A stretch of DNA of 64,000 nt from Sipunculus nudus (taxonomy: Eukaryota; Annelida; Sipuncula; Golfingiida; Sipunculidae), in NCBI GenBank assembly GCA_026874595.1, contig CM049306.1, forward strand, positions 101,879,142 to 101,943,141. Direction: 5' to 3'. The translations under genes and the position numbers were made by a program. Shown in pieces: positions 24,915 through 37,100 of this stretch; within the stretch, counting starts at the first letter, position 1, and each line of letters opens with the position of its first letter. The notes under the pieces are model-generated. The model ran no database searches. It saw only the letters and a list, made by a program, of their open reading frames with translations, and was not told the DNA's origin.

Positions 24915-25128
24915 CAGAAGCGGATCCAGGGGGGTCCAGGGGGTCCGGGACCCCCCCCCCCTTTTCACCCGAAGCAACCTTTTTTAAGGGGTTTTAGACG
25001 TAATTTTGCGGCCTGGACCCCCCTCCCCCCCCTTTTTCCAGACCTGATGACCTTTTTTAGGATTTTCATTTGTCCTCCTGGGTTGGACCCCCCCCCCCCC
25101 TTTTCCTAAATCCTGGATCCGCCCCTGC
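24915..25128. repeat. GGATCC-ended GC-rich repeat, copy 1
   Basis: The ends are inverted copies of AGCGGATCCAGG and CCTGGATCCGCCCCTG. The interior is full of C-runs and ACCTTTTTTA blocks. It resembles a widespread invertebrate MITE-like repeat. A second diverged copy lies at 28003-28150. Confidence 0.6.
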
Positions 25129-25450
25129 TTGCCGTTACTTCGGCGTTAGCTTCAGAGACTCCGAGATGATAATTTAATTTAATTTATAGTTATACTTTAA
25201 TATTTATTTCCTTCCTTTGATGACGGTTCGGGATTGTCAACATACCGGTAATTGTTATTATATTATATATATGTGAATTAAAGTAGCTTACGCCAAGTTA
25301 CGGTACGCAGTGAGGCTCCTTATATAAAAGAATGGGATGCTTGCGAGGATATACATGTATATGAAATATATCATATAATTACCTAATAATAAACAAACGT
25401 TAGTCTTTACTTAGATGTGTAAACTATTTCAAATAATTAAAACAATATTA

Positions 25451-25509
<59 letters not shown>

Positions 25510-25699
25510 GGGACACATATAACAGGCTCCTATAGCAAATCAGAATTAATGATAAAATCTTGCGGATACTATGTTTTTTTACCAGGATCCGCCGCCACCG
25601 TATTCGTTTCCGGAGAGACGTACTACTGGGACGATTTTCTTCGAAACTTAATCCAATTATCGGGACACACGTGAACTGGTGCCTAACCAATTGACCTTG
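25129..25699. repeat. AT microsatellite and flanking sequence
   Basis: A perfect (AT)n run of about 54 bases occupies 25453-25506. No gene is seen around it; the 155-codon minus frame over 25448-25915 is an artefact that reads the AT run as alternating Tyr/Ile. Confidence 0.85.
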
Positions 25700-26500
25700 A
25701 CCTCTGACCTTTCCTCTCTCCAGTGCGTCCATCTGTGCGTCTGTTTTACACATTAACCCACATATCTTCGGAATCGTTGGACCTATCAGAAAGAAATCAC
25801 GCATAAATGTAGCCCTTGGATAGCTTAATAACATACACAAAAAGTGGTGGCGCCACCTGCAACCATTTTTGCACAGCGTCCATCTGTTCGTCTGCCTTGG
25901 GGTAAAATTACTCATATCTCTGCAGTAGTTTGACTAATTCACCAAAAATTTGACTTGCGTATACATCCTGGATAGCTTTCTTGATTTTATGACAGGTGGC
26001 GCCACCTACATTAACGTTCACTCTGCAGACATCCATGCTAATATCTCTGGACTGGTGTGACGTATCTTCTTGGAATTTTGCATGTGTTTAGATCTTACAT
26101 AGCTCTTTATCATCCAAGAGACTCGTGGCGCCACCTGCAACCATTTTTGCACAGCGTTCATCTGTTCGTTTGCCTTGGGTTTAAATCATTCATAATCATA
26201 TCTCGGCAGTGGTTTGACTTATTTACCTGAAATTTGGCATGCGCGTACATCCTGGATAGCTTTCTTGATTTTATTACAGGTGGCGCCACCTACATTCACA
26301 TTCATGCTGCAGATATCCATGCTAATATCTCCGGACTGGTTTGAAGTATCTTCTTGAAATTCATTTCTCAGCACTGGTTTGACTTCTCCACCCGAAATGT
26401 TGCATTTGTATACATCTTGGATAGTTTCTCGTTCAAATAACAGGTGGCACCACCTACAATCATATCAACGTGGCAGACATCCATGCCAATATGTAACAAA
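25700..26500. repeat. Palindrome-rich tandem block related to family B interior
   Basis: Five GGTGGCGCCACC-type sites (25846, 25995, 26124, 26279, 26443; the third and fifth carry one change) recur every 130-165 bases. They alternate between GACAGGTGGCGCCACCTACA and CGCCACCTGCAACCATTTTT contexts. The phrases match the right interior of B1 (near 23000-23290). No 5' TAG end or 3' hairpin is found, so it is an end-less fragment or a tandem array on its own. Confidence 0.75.
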
Positions 26501-26682
26501 TCTATTTCCCCTTGCCACTCAATCCATGCCTTACTTCACCCATCCTACTCTGATTTTGGCGGTTACACGTAGTCGCTTGTCGACTACCCGTATTCTAGTT
26601 ATCATTACTATATAAGTGTGTAGACGTGTTCAGACTAACGGCTTTTATTCACCAACATCTTGTTTCATCCAAACATTATTAC
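26501..26682. other. Short spacer
   Basis: Sequence between the tandem block and the foldback element. I see nothing functional in it. Confidence 0.4.
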
Positions 26683-26971
26683 TAGTCCGGTTTACTTGAA
26701 ATAAAATAAAATGACGTCACGAAACTATATCATAACCTGATTGGATTAAAATGATAGCTGTCTGTAATGTATGTACGAAATAACGTCACGTCCCCCAGGT
26801 TACGTCCTTCAAGCACAGCTGTACTGGGTGACCCATGACGTCGGCACCGAGAGACCTATGGGACGTGACGTTATTTCGTACATACATTACAGACAGTTAT
26901 CATTTTAATCAAATCAGGTTTTGATATAGTTTCGTGACGTCATTTTATTTTATTTCAAGTAAACCGGACTA
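26683..26971. mobile_element. Foldback element with CRE sites in both arms
   Basis: Long inverted repeat: arms of about 115 bp (26683-26800 and 26860-26971) are nearly identical in opposite orientation, with a loop of about 60 bp. The outermost sequence is TAGTCCGG/CCGGACTA; TA may be the target duplication. Each arm contains TGACGTCA, the full cAMP-response-element palindrome, plus a second ACGTCACG. The arms would fold into a long hairpin. No coding capacity. Confidence 0.85.
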
Positions 26972-27503
26972 AGGGTGCATTTCCATACATGCGGGCCCCC
27001 CACGCGGGACCCGCGCGGGTCCCACACGGTTGAAATCCAACAAGTGTGTTATCACTGTCGCCTTTCCATACGTGCGGGCACCCGCGCGGGTCCCGCATGC
27101 GGATCCAGCAGTGTTGGATTTCTGCGGGGGCCCGCATGCGGATTCTACATGTATATATCAGTAGCAGGCATGTGTCCTTGTATTTGAAAAGATAAAGGAG
27201 CTGATAGAGCTTATTTAATTGCATTCAAAAAAATATACGACCATTCTTCATTGAGATACGGCCCGGGACCAGCTCTAGTTAGAGTGTGACAGGAAATAGC
27301 CACCATTAAAGCCTGGCTGGTGAGATACGATATTAATCCGCTCCAATCTGCCTCATCAGTTAGTATAAATGTTTACACTGAATATTTTCTTAAGATATTA
27401 CACTAAAATTTTAGAAATTATGATTATTAGTGCATGCGTTCATCCAAACTAATGGGTCACCCGCATGCGGGGATGAAAATCCGCATGTATGGAAAGGCAC
27501 CCT
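26972..27503. mobile_element. GC-rich MITE with TA target duplication
   Basis: The ends AGGGTGCATTTCCATACATG and (inverted) AGGGTGCCTTTCCATACATG form a TIR of about 22 bp, flanked by TA at 26970-26971 and 27504-27505. It directly abuts the foldback, sharing its terminal TA. The left part is very GC-rich, with GGGACCCGCGCGGGTCCC (an 18-bp perfect palindrome) and several GCATGC sites. No protein is seen. Confidence 0.8.
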
Positions 27504-28002
27504 TATAGTGTATAACAACACTTCTGATAAAGGCTTTTGATATATTTTATAACAATTTATTTGAGTTGCATTGGTAAAAATATACACAAATGTCCAAATT
27601 TACAATAGGAGGATTATATCAAGTTCAAACCTGGATCGTACCCTTTTAGTATACAGCTCGTGACTATAATTAAGGACGTGTTGCGTCACCCGGTATGACA
27701 ATTAGTATTATTTTGATCACAGCCCAACACCTGGCGGCATCATATAACCACCGCATAACCATCGGGCGTATTTTTGTTTTTATGACTGACCATTGGTGTT
27801 TGTACCATGTTCATATCACAAGATTAACACATTTTCGTCAGCGTGTCAGAATAGAATAAAACTAAATTTAAAAAATAATAATATAATAAAATCTATAAAA
27901 TCAATTATATTTATGCATATTTTTATTGAATTTTGTCTAATTTATCGAGCAACTCCTACTTTTTCAGTACGTGAAGCCACATACTAACGTCAGTGACATC
28001 AG
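27504..28002. other. Unassigned AT-rich sequence
   Basis: No gene or recognisable repeat is seen; the 64-codon + frame at 27793 looks like chance. Confidence 0.4.
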
Positions 28003-28150
28003 TGTCCAGACCCTCCCCCCCCCCCCCCTTTCTCTTTATTTTTAGCCGCAACAACCTTTTTTAGGGGTACAAGCCATTTTTTAGACTGGACTCATTCCAT
28101 ACCTGTCCTGAGGGATCCTCCCTTATCCAAAATCCTGGATCCGCCTCTAG
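28003..28150. repeat. GGATCC-ended GC-rich repeat, copy 2
   Basis: It shares with copy 1 the C-run, the ACCTTTTTTA block and the end AATCCTGGATCCGCC. The left end is less clear. Confidence 0.5.
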
Positions 28151-28802
28151 CTACAAGTTAAACAGAGCGCTTGTCTTTGCATACGTCACTTTCAAATAGT
28201 AACGTTATCGATGTTGACCCATAATGATCAGAGCTGTCGATCGTTTCCATACACGATCATGTACAACGTCACAGGTGGACCCACGTAAATTGTCATAAAT
28301 TTGTATGTGTATTAAAAAGAAGGCAGTGTGCTGTATACAGCTAAATATATATATATATATATACAGCCAATGTTGCTTTTATGGAAACACTAGAGAGCAT
28401 GCAGGCAAAGAGCCCAGCAATGAAAGTGTATCCATGATTTAAAAAACATTCTTAGGCCTATTTATACAGGTGACAGGGCCGTGCGTTGAGGGAAAAAAGT
28501 CTGAGGTCACTGAATGCGCATGCGTAGCCTACCATGTAAAAAATCTGTGAAATTCATGACGTAAATAGGCATGCATTTTTTCATATATGTTTGAGTCTTG
28601 GCATACATTATACACTATTTAAAAAATGTAAATATATCATTATATTTAACATAATTATTTCTTCGTTGTGACAGTGACTTAGGGGCCTACTCAAATCACC
28701 ATTCAAAATCCGACAAACACGATTTAGGAGATGCGCTTATAGGTAGACCTAATCCAATCACATGAGGTCAATTAATTAATGGCAAAATTACCTACTAAGC
28801 AG

Positions 28803-28873
<71 letters not shown>

Positions 28874-29296
28874 ATATATATGATTAGAACAGTAAAGCCT
28901 ACATGAAAATATCATCGTGGGATTTCTTAAGTTTCTAGGATTTGAAATTTATAAGGGGGTGTCATGCAGTATGTTTGCAGTAGGCCTGTAAAATTCCATT
29001 TAATAGGTAAAAATGGGCTCATCACGCATTGCTAAAATTAATAATTGGCACCAGTTGAAATTGTTTTATTGAAAGCAGGGGCAAGTGATTACTTAACGCT
29101 GAGTGCAAAGTGCTGCTGTTCGTTGTTTATGAGGCAAATTTGTTGAACAGAGACATTATGAAATCATTTTCAGCATATTTAAAATTTATTTTAAAAAATT
29201 ATAGAGGAACCTATTTAAACGGGTGCGTTTAAGGTATTTAGTAGTTAGGCACACATTTTTTTTCAAATCAATGGACGTCGAACAGTCCAGTTTACA
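28151..29296. repeat. AT microsatellites in unassigned sequence
   Basis: AT runs occur at 28347-28363 and 28805-28881 (the second interrupted once by a T). No gene is recognised between them. Confidence 0.7.
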
Positions 29297-29402
29297 TATT
29301 TATTTATTATGTACTCAAATTCTCCGCCCACGCATATATATGCAAACAGTATTTATTTATTATGTTCTCAAATTCTCCGCCCAAGCATATATATGCAAAC
29401 AG
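29297..29402 (+). promoter_or_regulatory. Duplicated 53-bp upstream module
   Basis: Two tandem copies (29297-29349 and 29350-29402) differ at few bases. Each holds TCTCCGCCC (GC-box like) and a TATATATGCAAACAG segment with an octamer-like ATGCAAA. They lie about 100-200 bases before the candidate start codon and may be a duplicated promoter element. Function is inferred from position only. Confidence 0.5.
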
Positions 29403-29502
29403 CGTCTGCATTGCCAGTGTCTTATTAGTTTTACATTCTGTAGTTAGATGGCGCTCCCGATGCTACCACAAACTTCCCTTGTTCATCCAAGACTGGGCAG
29501 GA

Positions 29503-29632
29503 ATGAAGATGGCGGGGGCCGTTCAGTCTGAGTTCGGCAGGTTTATCCGCCGAACTAGGCGCCTTCGCCAGATTCTTAAAGATACTTTACGGACTTTCGA
29601 TGAGATAAGGACTGCTGGAAATTTTGAAAACG
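29503..29632 (+). CDS. Candidate first coding exon, gene not identified
   Basis: Open frame from ATG 29503 (or the better-placed ATG 29509, context AAGATGGCGG) to the strong donor CG/GTAAGTGT at 29633. From 29509 it encodes 41 residues plus one base (phase 1). The product is basic and amphipathic: MAGAVQSEFGRFIRRTRRLR, then a segment with LKDTLRTFDEIR. The local sequence is CpG-rich compared with its surroundings, and AAGATGGCGG over the start matches a YY1-type motif often found at housekeeping gene starts. I do not recognise the family. It could be a chance frame, but the GC content, donor and upstream duplication agree. Confidence 0.5.
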
Positions 29633-30005
29633 GTAAGTGTACTTGTTTGTGCTGTCACTGACTGGTAATTCGTATCAGGGAATGTTTACGTATTCACTGT
29701 GCAGCTGTGCCTGTGGCTTCTGTCACTGTGTCACTGTCAGCTCAGTTGAGTAACTCTGATTTCGTCCGACTTGAAGGCTCTGCAAAAGTAAACAATGAAC
29801 GTATAAAACCATTCAGGTAACCGTATAGACAAACTGTCAAGTTTAGTGTTTCTTTCATTAGCATTTTTTTGTAGATACTACCTCTGCCCAAATAGGGCTG
29901 GACTAAATACCAAAATACACCGAAAATCACAGAAATACACTGAAATAACACCAAAATATGTTTAAATAACACTGAAATAAACTGAAATAACAGTCAAAAC
30001 CACCA

Positions 30006-30017
30006 GTATATATGTTC

Positions 30018-30099
<82 letters not shown>
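30006..30099. repeat. AT microsatellite
   Basis: About 90 bases of alternating AT with a few interruptions. The minus-strand frame through it is an artefact. Confidence 0.9.
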
Positions 30100-30100
<1 letters not shown>

Positions 30101-30684
30101 CCTGCTTATTAAAATCATTATAGATAGCCACATTGTTTCCTTTGAAAATACCTAATTTATTTTAGCAAACTAAATATACTTGAAAGAAATATCGGGGGAA
30201 AATTCAGTGGACATGGGTTTTGGAACAGATTATAATATCAGTTAAACAGTACTAATTCTAGTCTAGGTAAAAACCACAAATACATTTATTGGAATCTTAA
30301 AAGTAAAATCATGTTATTCTGTATAATCTTTGTTGGTAACAATGAACAACCACATTTCATTGAAGGGAAACATTGTTTGCTAACCTTTTAATTATGACTT
30401 AACCGTCAGTTATTTCATACTTGCAGCAACTTTCCTGTTGTTTATTTTATCACAGAAAACCCTTTTGAATGACAATGTTCCTCAACATGGAATTTCAAGA
30501 TTTCATTATCAAAAGTATCAGTGCATTATTTTAGCTCTTCTTGAACTTTGTCCATCCTGTGCTAAAAATATGCAAAATTCAGTATTTTCATAGAATTTAA
30601 TTAAATGTAAATTTTTTTAGAGAGACTTCCTTGCTCATGATGTTCATCCTAAAAGTATATTTCCTGTTTAATTTTTCTGATTAG

Positions 30685-30732
30685 GAGGGATTATGTTTGA
30701 ATGTTTGGTTTGCAAGGATCCCATTGCCTGGA
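30685..30732 (+). CDS. Possible second exon, 48 bp
   Basis: The acceptor TTTTTCTGATTAG and donor A/GTAAGTAT bracket 48 bases. In the frame left by the exon at 29632 (phase 1) they read GGIMFECLVCKDPIAW without a stop, and they end again in phase 1. If the donor is not used, the frame continues to a TAA near 30793 and gains a second CxxC pair (CQVC). A CxxC pair suggests a zinc-binding site. The exon is short, so chance remains possible. Confidence 0.3.
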
Positions 30733-33660
30733 GTAAGTATGTTGGTCACATATTCAACAATCCCCTGGGCTGCCAAGTTTGCAGCAATTGGTAACAGTAT
30801 GGTCTGTTCAGGCCACTAGGACATGGGTTCTACCCTGCTTATTTGATAACTCAAGAATCTATTACACATTATGCCATAATTTATGATAATTGGGGTTGGT
30901 TCGATGCAAGCAATGCCTCAAAATACAGATAATATGAAAAGATCTATTATTTATATTATAATATTTATATTTCATTGCTCAAAGTAAAAACCTGAGTTTG
31001 CTTTTACTGTTGTACAGTGAAGCTTGTATTTGTGCAGTCTCTGTGTACATGATATTACATATAGTTTGCAAGTCATATTGTAGGCCAGCAACAACCATGA
31101 TAAAACCATAACATAAAAGTCTGACTAAAGGGCAAAACAACAGTATTGTTTATGTTTTGTTAATGATCTGTGCCAAAAAGATATGAAAAGTAGCTGACAT
31201 CAAATGTTGTAACAAGATTATTACCTGTGGAACTCTTGTACAGTGTTGTGATAGAAAGCCATTTAAAAAAAATATATATGAAAAATATTATGTTTTATTA
31301 TAAAAACCTAAGTTTACAGCATTTTGTTAGTTTTTCCTGTCTGTTTATATTTCAGTGTGTCTGTTTCTAGTGTGAGCTGTAACAGGAAGCAAACATAAAA
31401 AAATCATGATAACCTCCTTGTTAAATATATCAGGTATTATCTGTGTTAAATTTTGTATGTTTATTGTATTACCTGTACAATATAACTGACTGTTGAATGA
31501 GGGCTAAGGTTAGTATGTGATAAGAATGATATGTCAGTACTTAGCCCTCAGGATTTCAGGTTTTTGTTAGTGCTAGGCTAAGAATAATCCAGAAATCAAA
31601 CCTTAGTGGATCTCAAAGATTTTCCCATTTTACCTTATATGTACTAGAGGAATTTCAAAAAGGAATTTGGCTCAGTTAACTTTCAGTTTCTTTGGTGCAT
31701 AATTACTGCATATAACTGTCAGTTTTACATCAGAAGACATTTCACGTGGTTTCCATGAGGCCTATTCAGTTAAAACAATAATGTCATTTGTCCATGTGGC
31801 TGAGTACTTTAGGTTGTAATTCTGTTCTGCTGATATAATCATTTTATTTTTTTAGCTTCATTATTGTGCACATGTATATGATCTGTTGGTGATATTTTGA
31901 ATGACTGGCAGTTTTATATATGTTTTCCATGCTGCTTTGTTGGGTCCCGGGATGTTTTAATAATGTTGCTCTTTTAAGCACTTGACATTGCAGGTGGCAG
32001 AGCCACTCAGGCAAATAGAGACCAACAGTTTCCTCTTGACAAGGCAAGCAAGAATTGTGGCCATTCATTGATATTAGAACATGACTGGCCAAGACCAGTT
32101 GGCACAAGTTGATGAGATGAATATGGGACAATATATAGAACTGATGTGATCCATATTCACTAAATTAATACCCAAATAAATGTGGTCAAGGGAATATTAC
32201 ATTTAATCTGTTGAATTTTATTGGTTTGCTGCCCGACAAGGCAGGGAACTAAAGAATGAAGTTATTTGTTAAACCCTGCTCTTTTTCATAGACTCCAAGT
32301 ACTGACATGCAGTATTTGTTGGAGTGAATTGTTGTTCATTTATGATACTCAGCTTGTACAAGATGGCCAGGTTTTAGTTGGACTGGTGTTGTGTATCCAG
32401 ATTAAAAAGTTACACAGAGCTGAATCAAACAGTTTATAAATAACAAAGAACATCCACCAACACAGCACCAGGGCTCGACATGAACTTTTGAAAGTACTTT
32501 CCTAGAAGGACCAGTAACATCTAGCTTTCACTTGCCCTGCATATCGCAATCAGAAACACAAAAAGTTTGTTCCAAATGATTATTTTGCAAAAATAAACCT
32601 ATCCAAATGTTTGTTTGTTAATAACATTTCTCTTTAGCATTGGCACAGATACACAAAATTAATTTAAGATAGAGGTATTACAATATGATTTCAGGTCTTT
32701 GAGAACAAATATGGCTAACTTAGGATAAGTTAAGATTCGGGCCTTTGTGTTCAAAGGTTTATGTTGGACCCACTTGCCCAGTCAGGCAAGAAGGAGCCCA
32801 CTTTTGATTGCCCTACCACCATTTTCTGAAACTTTTCCTTGCCCTGGGCAAAAGGTTAACCATAATTTTAAGTCCTGAGCATTATACACAAAGTCTGTCA
32901 GTTCAATATAAGTGTGGAACCTGTAGGATGTTCCCACAAGGTCCATTTTATAGCTTTAGATAAGGTGGCACAAATATTCAGGAAAACACCACACAGTTCT
33001 ATGTCCTTAATAAAATTGGGAGGTCATGCACACAACACAGATGGATCATTCACTTCACTGGTGATCACACAGTACAACAACTTGTTATATGAATAAAGAC
33101 AAATAATTTAGTACTGGAATAGTGTAAATAGTTATAGTTAAAATTCAGAATTCCAGAAAAAATTATTTTAGTTATCTGTAAAGAATTGGTTTGAAACTGA
33201 TTTATGAGTAATTATGTCAACACAGATCAGGGGTACCAGTATTTGTATATATTCAGAGTAACATAATTTGTGTACAATGTGTTGTATTTCAGAAGATGGC
33301 AGTAAGCTTGACCCTTTGTCCCCTTCTTTATTCTCTGATGAAGTAAACATGACAATATACAGGTATACATTACACTGATATGTTTTACATGTTGCCAAGT
33401 CATAAAACGATAAATATATCTCAGGGTCATGCCGGTTCAAAAAATGGTTAAAATGATCAATATAGTAAGCCTCTTTAATTTATGATTATAATATATTTAT
33501 AATGCATGTTTGTATACATGTATATTCAGCTAGGGACTGGGGCTGTTCATTTGCAATAACACACTGGATCATTTTCATAATTAAATACATACCAGATTAC
33601 ACTGACAGGGCTATAGCAATACAACATATAACAGTATGAGATATATATATATATATATCT
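30733..33660. other. Unassigned sequence, possibly intron
   Basis: No coding exon can be defended. A 25-codon frame after CTTGACATTGCAG at 31995 is open but has no partner exon. The AT run at 33641-33659 borders the tandem array. Confidence 0.35.
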
Positions 33661-33995
33661 CGAGGCCCAGATTAGAATCTGGCCCAATTTGGACCGGCCA
33701 AGATCAAAATTCTAATCTGGGCCAGACCAGTTTTAAACTGGGCCAGCCCAGATTAAAATCCTGTGGTGAAGACTTCAGGATTTAAATCTGGTCTGGACTT
33801 ATTTTAAACTGGGCTTGCCCAGGATAGAATTTTGATCTTGGCTGGATAAGTTTACAATCCTGTGGTGGACTGATTTTAAACTGGGCTGGCCCAGATTAGA
33901 ATTTTGATCTGGGCTGGTCAAGTTTACAATCCTGTGGTAGACTGATTTTAAACAGGGCCTAACCAGATCAGAATCCTAATCTAATCTTAGGCTAG
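33661..33995. repeat. Degenerate tandem array of CCAGATTAGAATCTGG-type palindromes
   Basis: Imperfect units of about 75-90 bases recur four times. Each contains forms of GGCCCAGATTAGAAT, AATTTTGATCTGGGCTGG, TTTAAACTGGGC and CAATCCTGTGGTGGACTG. Motifs appear in both orientations, so each unit can fold on itself. No coding frame spans it. Confidence 0.8.
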
Positions 33996-34138
33996 CTTGA
34001 TATTTATCATCTTAAATCAGTATACAGTTAACATTTTTTCCAGATACACCATCTTGAAGGCACAAAACACATAATGAACAAGAACATTTAAAATGTCTGT
34101 AGGCCATAGAGCACTTTACATCGGTGGGTAACACTACC

Positions 34139-34179
<41 letters not shown>

Positions 34180-37100
34180 GCAATACCTGGCTTATCATAT
34201 AATATACAATACAATAAATATGAGCAATATTAAATAGTTTCAATTCCAAACCAGTCTTCTTCCTTGTTTATAATAAGATAAACTAAGCTTCCCCGTACAG
34301 CATCTGTGGCTGTGAGCACACACAGGCCCACTAGGTACACTGGTACTAGGGATGTTACAAACACAGCAAATTGTGATGTAAAGCGATAAAACATTTCCTT
34401 GATTTCCCCAACATGCTGGTATATTAGTGGTCTGATACTACTCTCTGCTCATGCTGTTGTGAGCCAACTAACCAGCAGTGAGATGTGCTTTACTTTTTGC
34501 AGAAGCGACATCAGGTGTGAAATTACAGAGTATTTATTATAAGTCTATATATTTCATGTTTTAACAGCTATCGCCTTATTCATGAATAGAACAGATTTCT
34601 CTCTTGCTAGCCTAGTCGTTTCTCACATTAAGTCAGACTTTATAATAGCTGCTTTTGACTTGAATAAAGTTGGGACTTTATTTGATTTCATTAACGCCAC
34701 CAAGGAGGCTATGTTTTAACTTGTGTCTGTTTGCTGGTTTCATTGATTATGTAAAAACTATTTCACTGATTAAGGCAGAAGGTGGAGGAATGTGCTTTAC
34801 TGATTGACCTTGTAGTGATTATTTATTTCCCTTCATGGCTTTTGTGCATGTATCTTCATATGATGATTGGCCCATCTGATTAACTCTACTCACGTCTGAG
34901 TCGGGACCAATCACACATGTCTTATTTGGCACAAGGAGACACTCATCAAATGTCAGACTTCTGTTTTCCACTTAAAGTTTATCAAGCATTATTCTTTAGG
35001 TACTAAGATATGTGAAGATACCGATACAATATTTTTTTGGCTTTATAAGCAATAAATGTAGACACCAGTGCATTTTTAGAGCACTTTTTAAAATAAAATT
35101 GGAAACAAACAAATAGTTATATACCTGCAAAGTTTCACAGAGTATTAGTTTTTCACAATGCCTGTACAGTCTTTATTATAAAACCAGTTCTCTTCTAATT
35201 TGCCACCATGTTAAGCCCAGTGCAGAACATTATGATTAAAGATTTTTTTTTATTCTTATTTTTTTCCCAGCAATTATCAGAAGTATTCATCATACTGAAA
35301 TAACAATTATTATGACATAATTGAAAGCTGGGTTGCTGGCTCAGCTTTTACAAGGAAGAAGGGAGAAAGAAAAAATTATTAATAACTTATCTGTTATTGT
35401 TTGGAAAAAAACCCATCTGAGGTTAGCATGAAACAACCACTCTGAATTAAGATGTCCAGTAAATGTTAATGACTGATGAGCAGTCTCTGTACCTTGTACC
35501 TTGTTTATCTGTGGCACTGGATGGTCATCTGACAGACATGATGAATATTTACCAATGACAAGTGTAAAATTTATTTAATCAAGGCTCCTTCATCCAACAA
35601 AACCTAGGGGTAGTGAGGTACTAGATGGATTACTGGTTGCATTGGTTTCAGGTTTTTACTGTTTAATGTTTAATTTTTATGGTTTGACTGGATACATCGG
35701 AAAGAAGCTCAAATTCAGAAATCTTATATGTGAAAGATAAAATCTTATAAATCTCATATACGATCTGATGAATGGTTTAACTCATTAAACTATGTAGATA
35801 CCAGGTGTTGGTTATAGCTTCCAGCATAGTCTTGGTAGTTGTGTTACTGATGGGTGTAATAATAGATTTGAAAGGATAATAACCTGGCCAGCTCACAGAA
35901 CGTCATCCAACAGAGGCAAAAGTATTAGCTTTTTGTCAGAAAAGCTGATATTTTGTGAAAATGGACCACCTTACGAAATGTGACCAGTTACACATTCTGT
36001 GATGTGTATATTTTATAAAGACAGAATGCTTTTTATAGTTGAGTATCAGGGTACCTAAATCTACATTGTACCACATCAAAGGGTCACTAAACTCACTAAA
36101 TTGTATTTTGTACATTTAATAAGTTAAAACATGTATCATTTTGTTAGTTGAACACTATATAAAATATACTTAATCGTTTATTGTACATGATACATCATAA
36201 AACCTGAGCACAAACATGACATCTTGATGAAGTAATCGTATGTGATAAAACCACACACAGATAGATAATGAGTGCACATGTTGATAATCGAGACTTGCAC
36301 TTTCATATGATGTACTCTCCCACAGTCAGTAACTTACCCAGATGGTACATTTAATAGCCTGTAAAAATACTAAACATTGTTCTCTGCATGTAAAAATGCA
36401 TTCTCCAACAGACAGGTGAACATGTGCACATGGATTGATTAACCAGTCATGACTGGCAATATAAATTAATTATCACAACTAACAGGTATGTTAGGAAAAC
36501 ATGTGATTTAAAAAAAAAATGGTGATACATTATTATACATCTGTATGCTATCTCCAGATAATAATTATTTAGAAAACGCTGTTCAACATAGTGTTCACTG
36601 TGATTCAGCCTATTGATTTGTCATCTGCAAATGATTTAAAATTTTAAAGTGAAATTAAGAATGAATATTTTGCCTTGTTTGCATCTTAGCATAAAGATGC
36701 CTTGTTTGATACAGTTGAGGGATATGTTAAAAAATGCCATGCTTTAGTAGTAGTTTAGTGCAGATGTGCTCAATGGTTGGACAGCACTCAATCATTTATC
36801 AATCCTTACTGTGGCCTCATCTATAAATTTCCTGTGTCCCTGTGTCATTAAACCTCTCCCAGTATATCAGTATATACCTTTACAGAACTACACTGCTAAT
36901 TTCCATCATTTATAGTATCCTAACCAATGCATTATGCTTAGTGGGTCCGAGGGTCATCTGTTTTATAGTTGATCAGACTGGAATGGTGGATGTCCTTATG
37001 AATATCCATGAGCTGTTGTTTGGGTGGACCCACCTTGTTATTATAATAGCTTTGTGGCTGTGTGTGTAAGCAGACTCATGTGACAGACATGTGCTCTCTA

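Noticed and set aside
25448-25915. 155-codon minus-strand open frame, the second longest in the window
   Set aside because: Its C-terminal part is the (AT)n microsatellite read as alternating Tyr/Ile, and the rest lies in the tandem palindrome block; no family resemblance.
29927-30133. Minus-strand frame with a Tyr/Ile-rich hydrophobic stretch
   Set aside because: Translation of an AT microsatellite, not a membrane protein.
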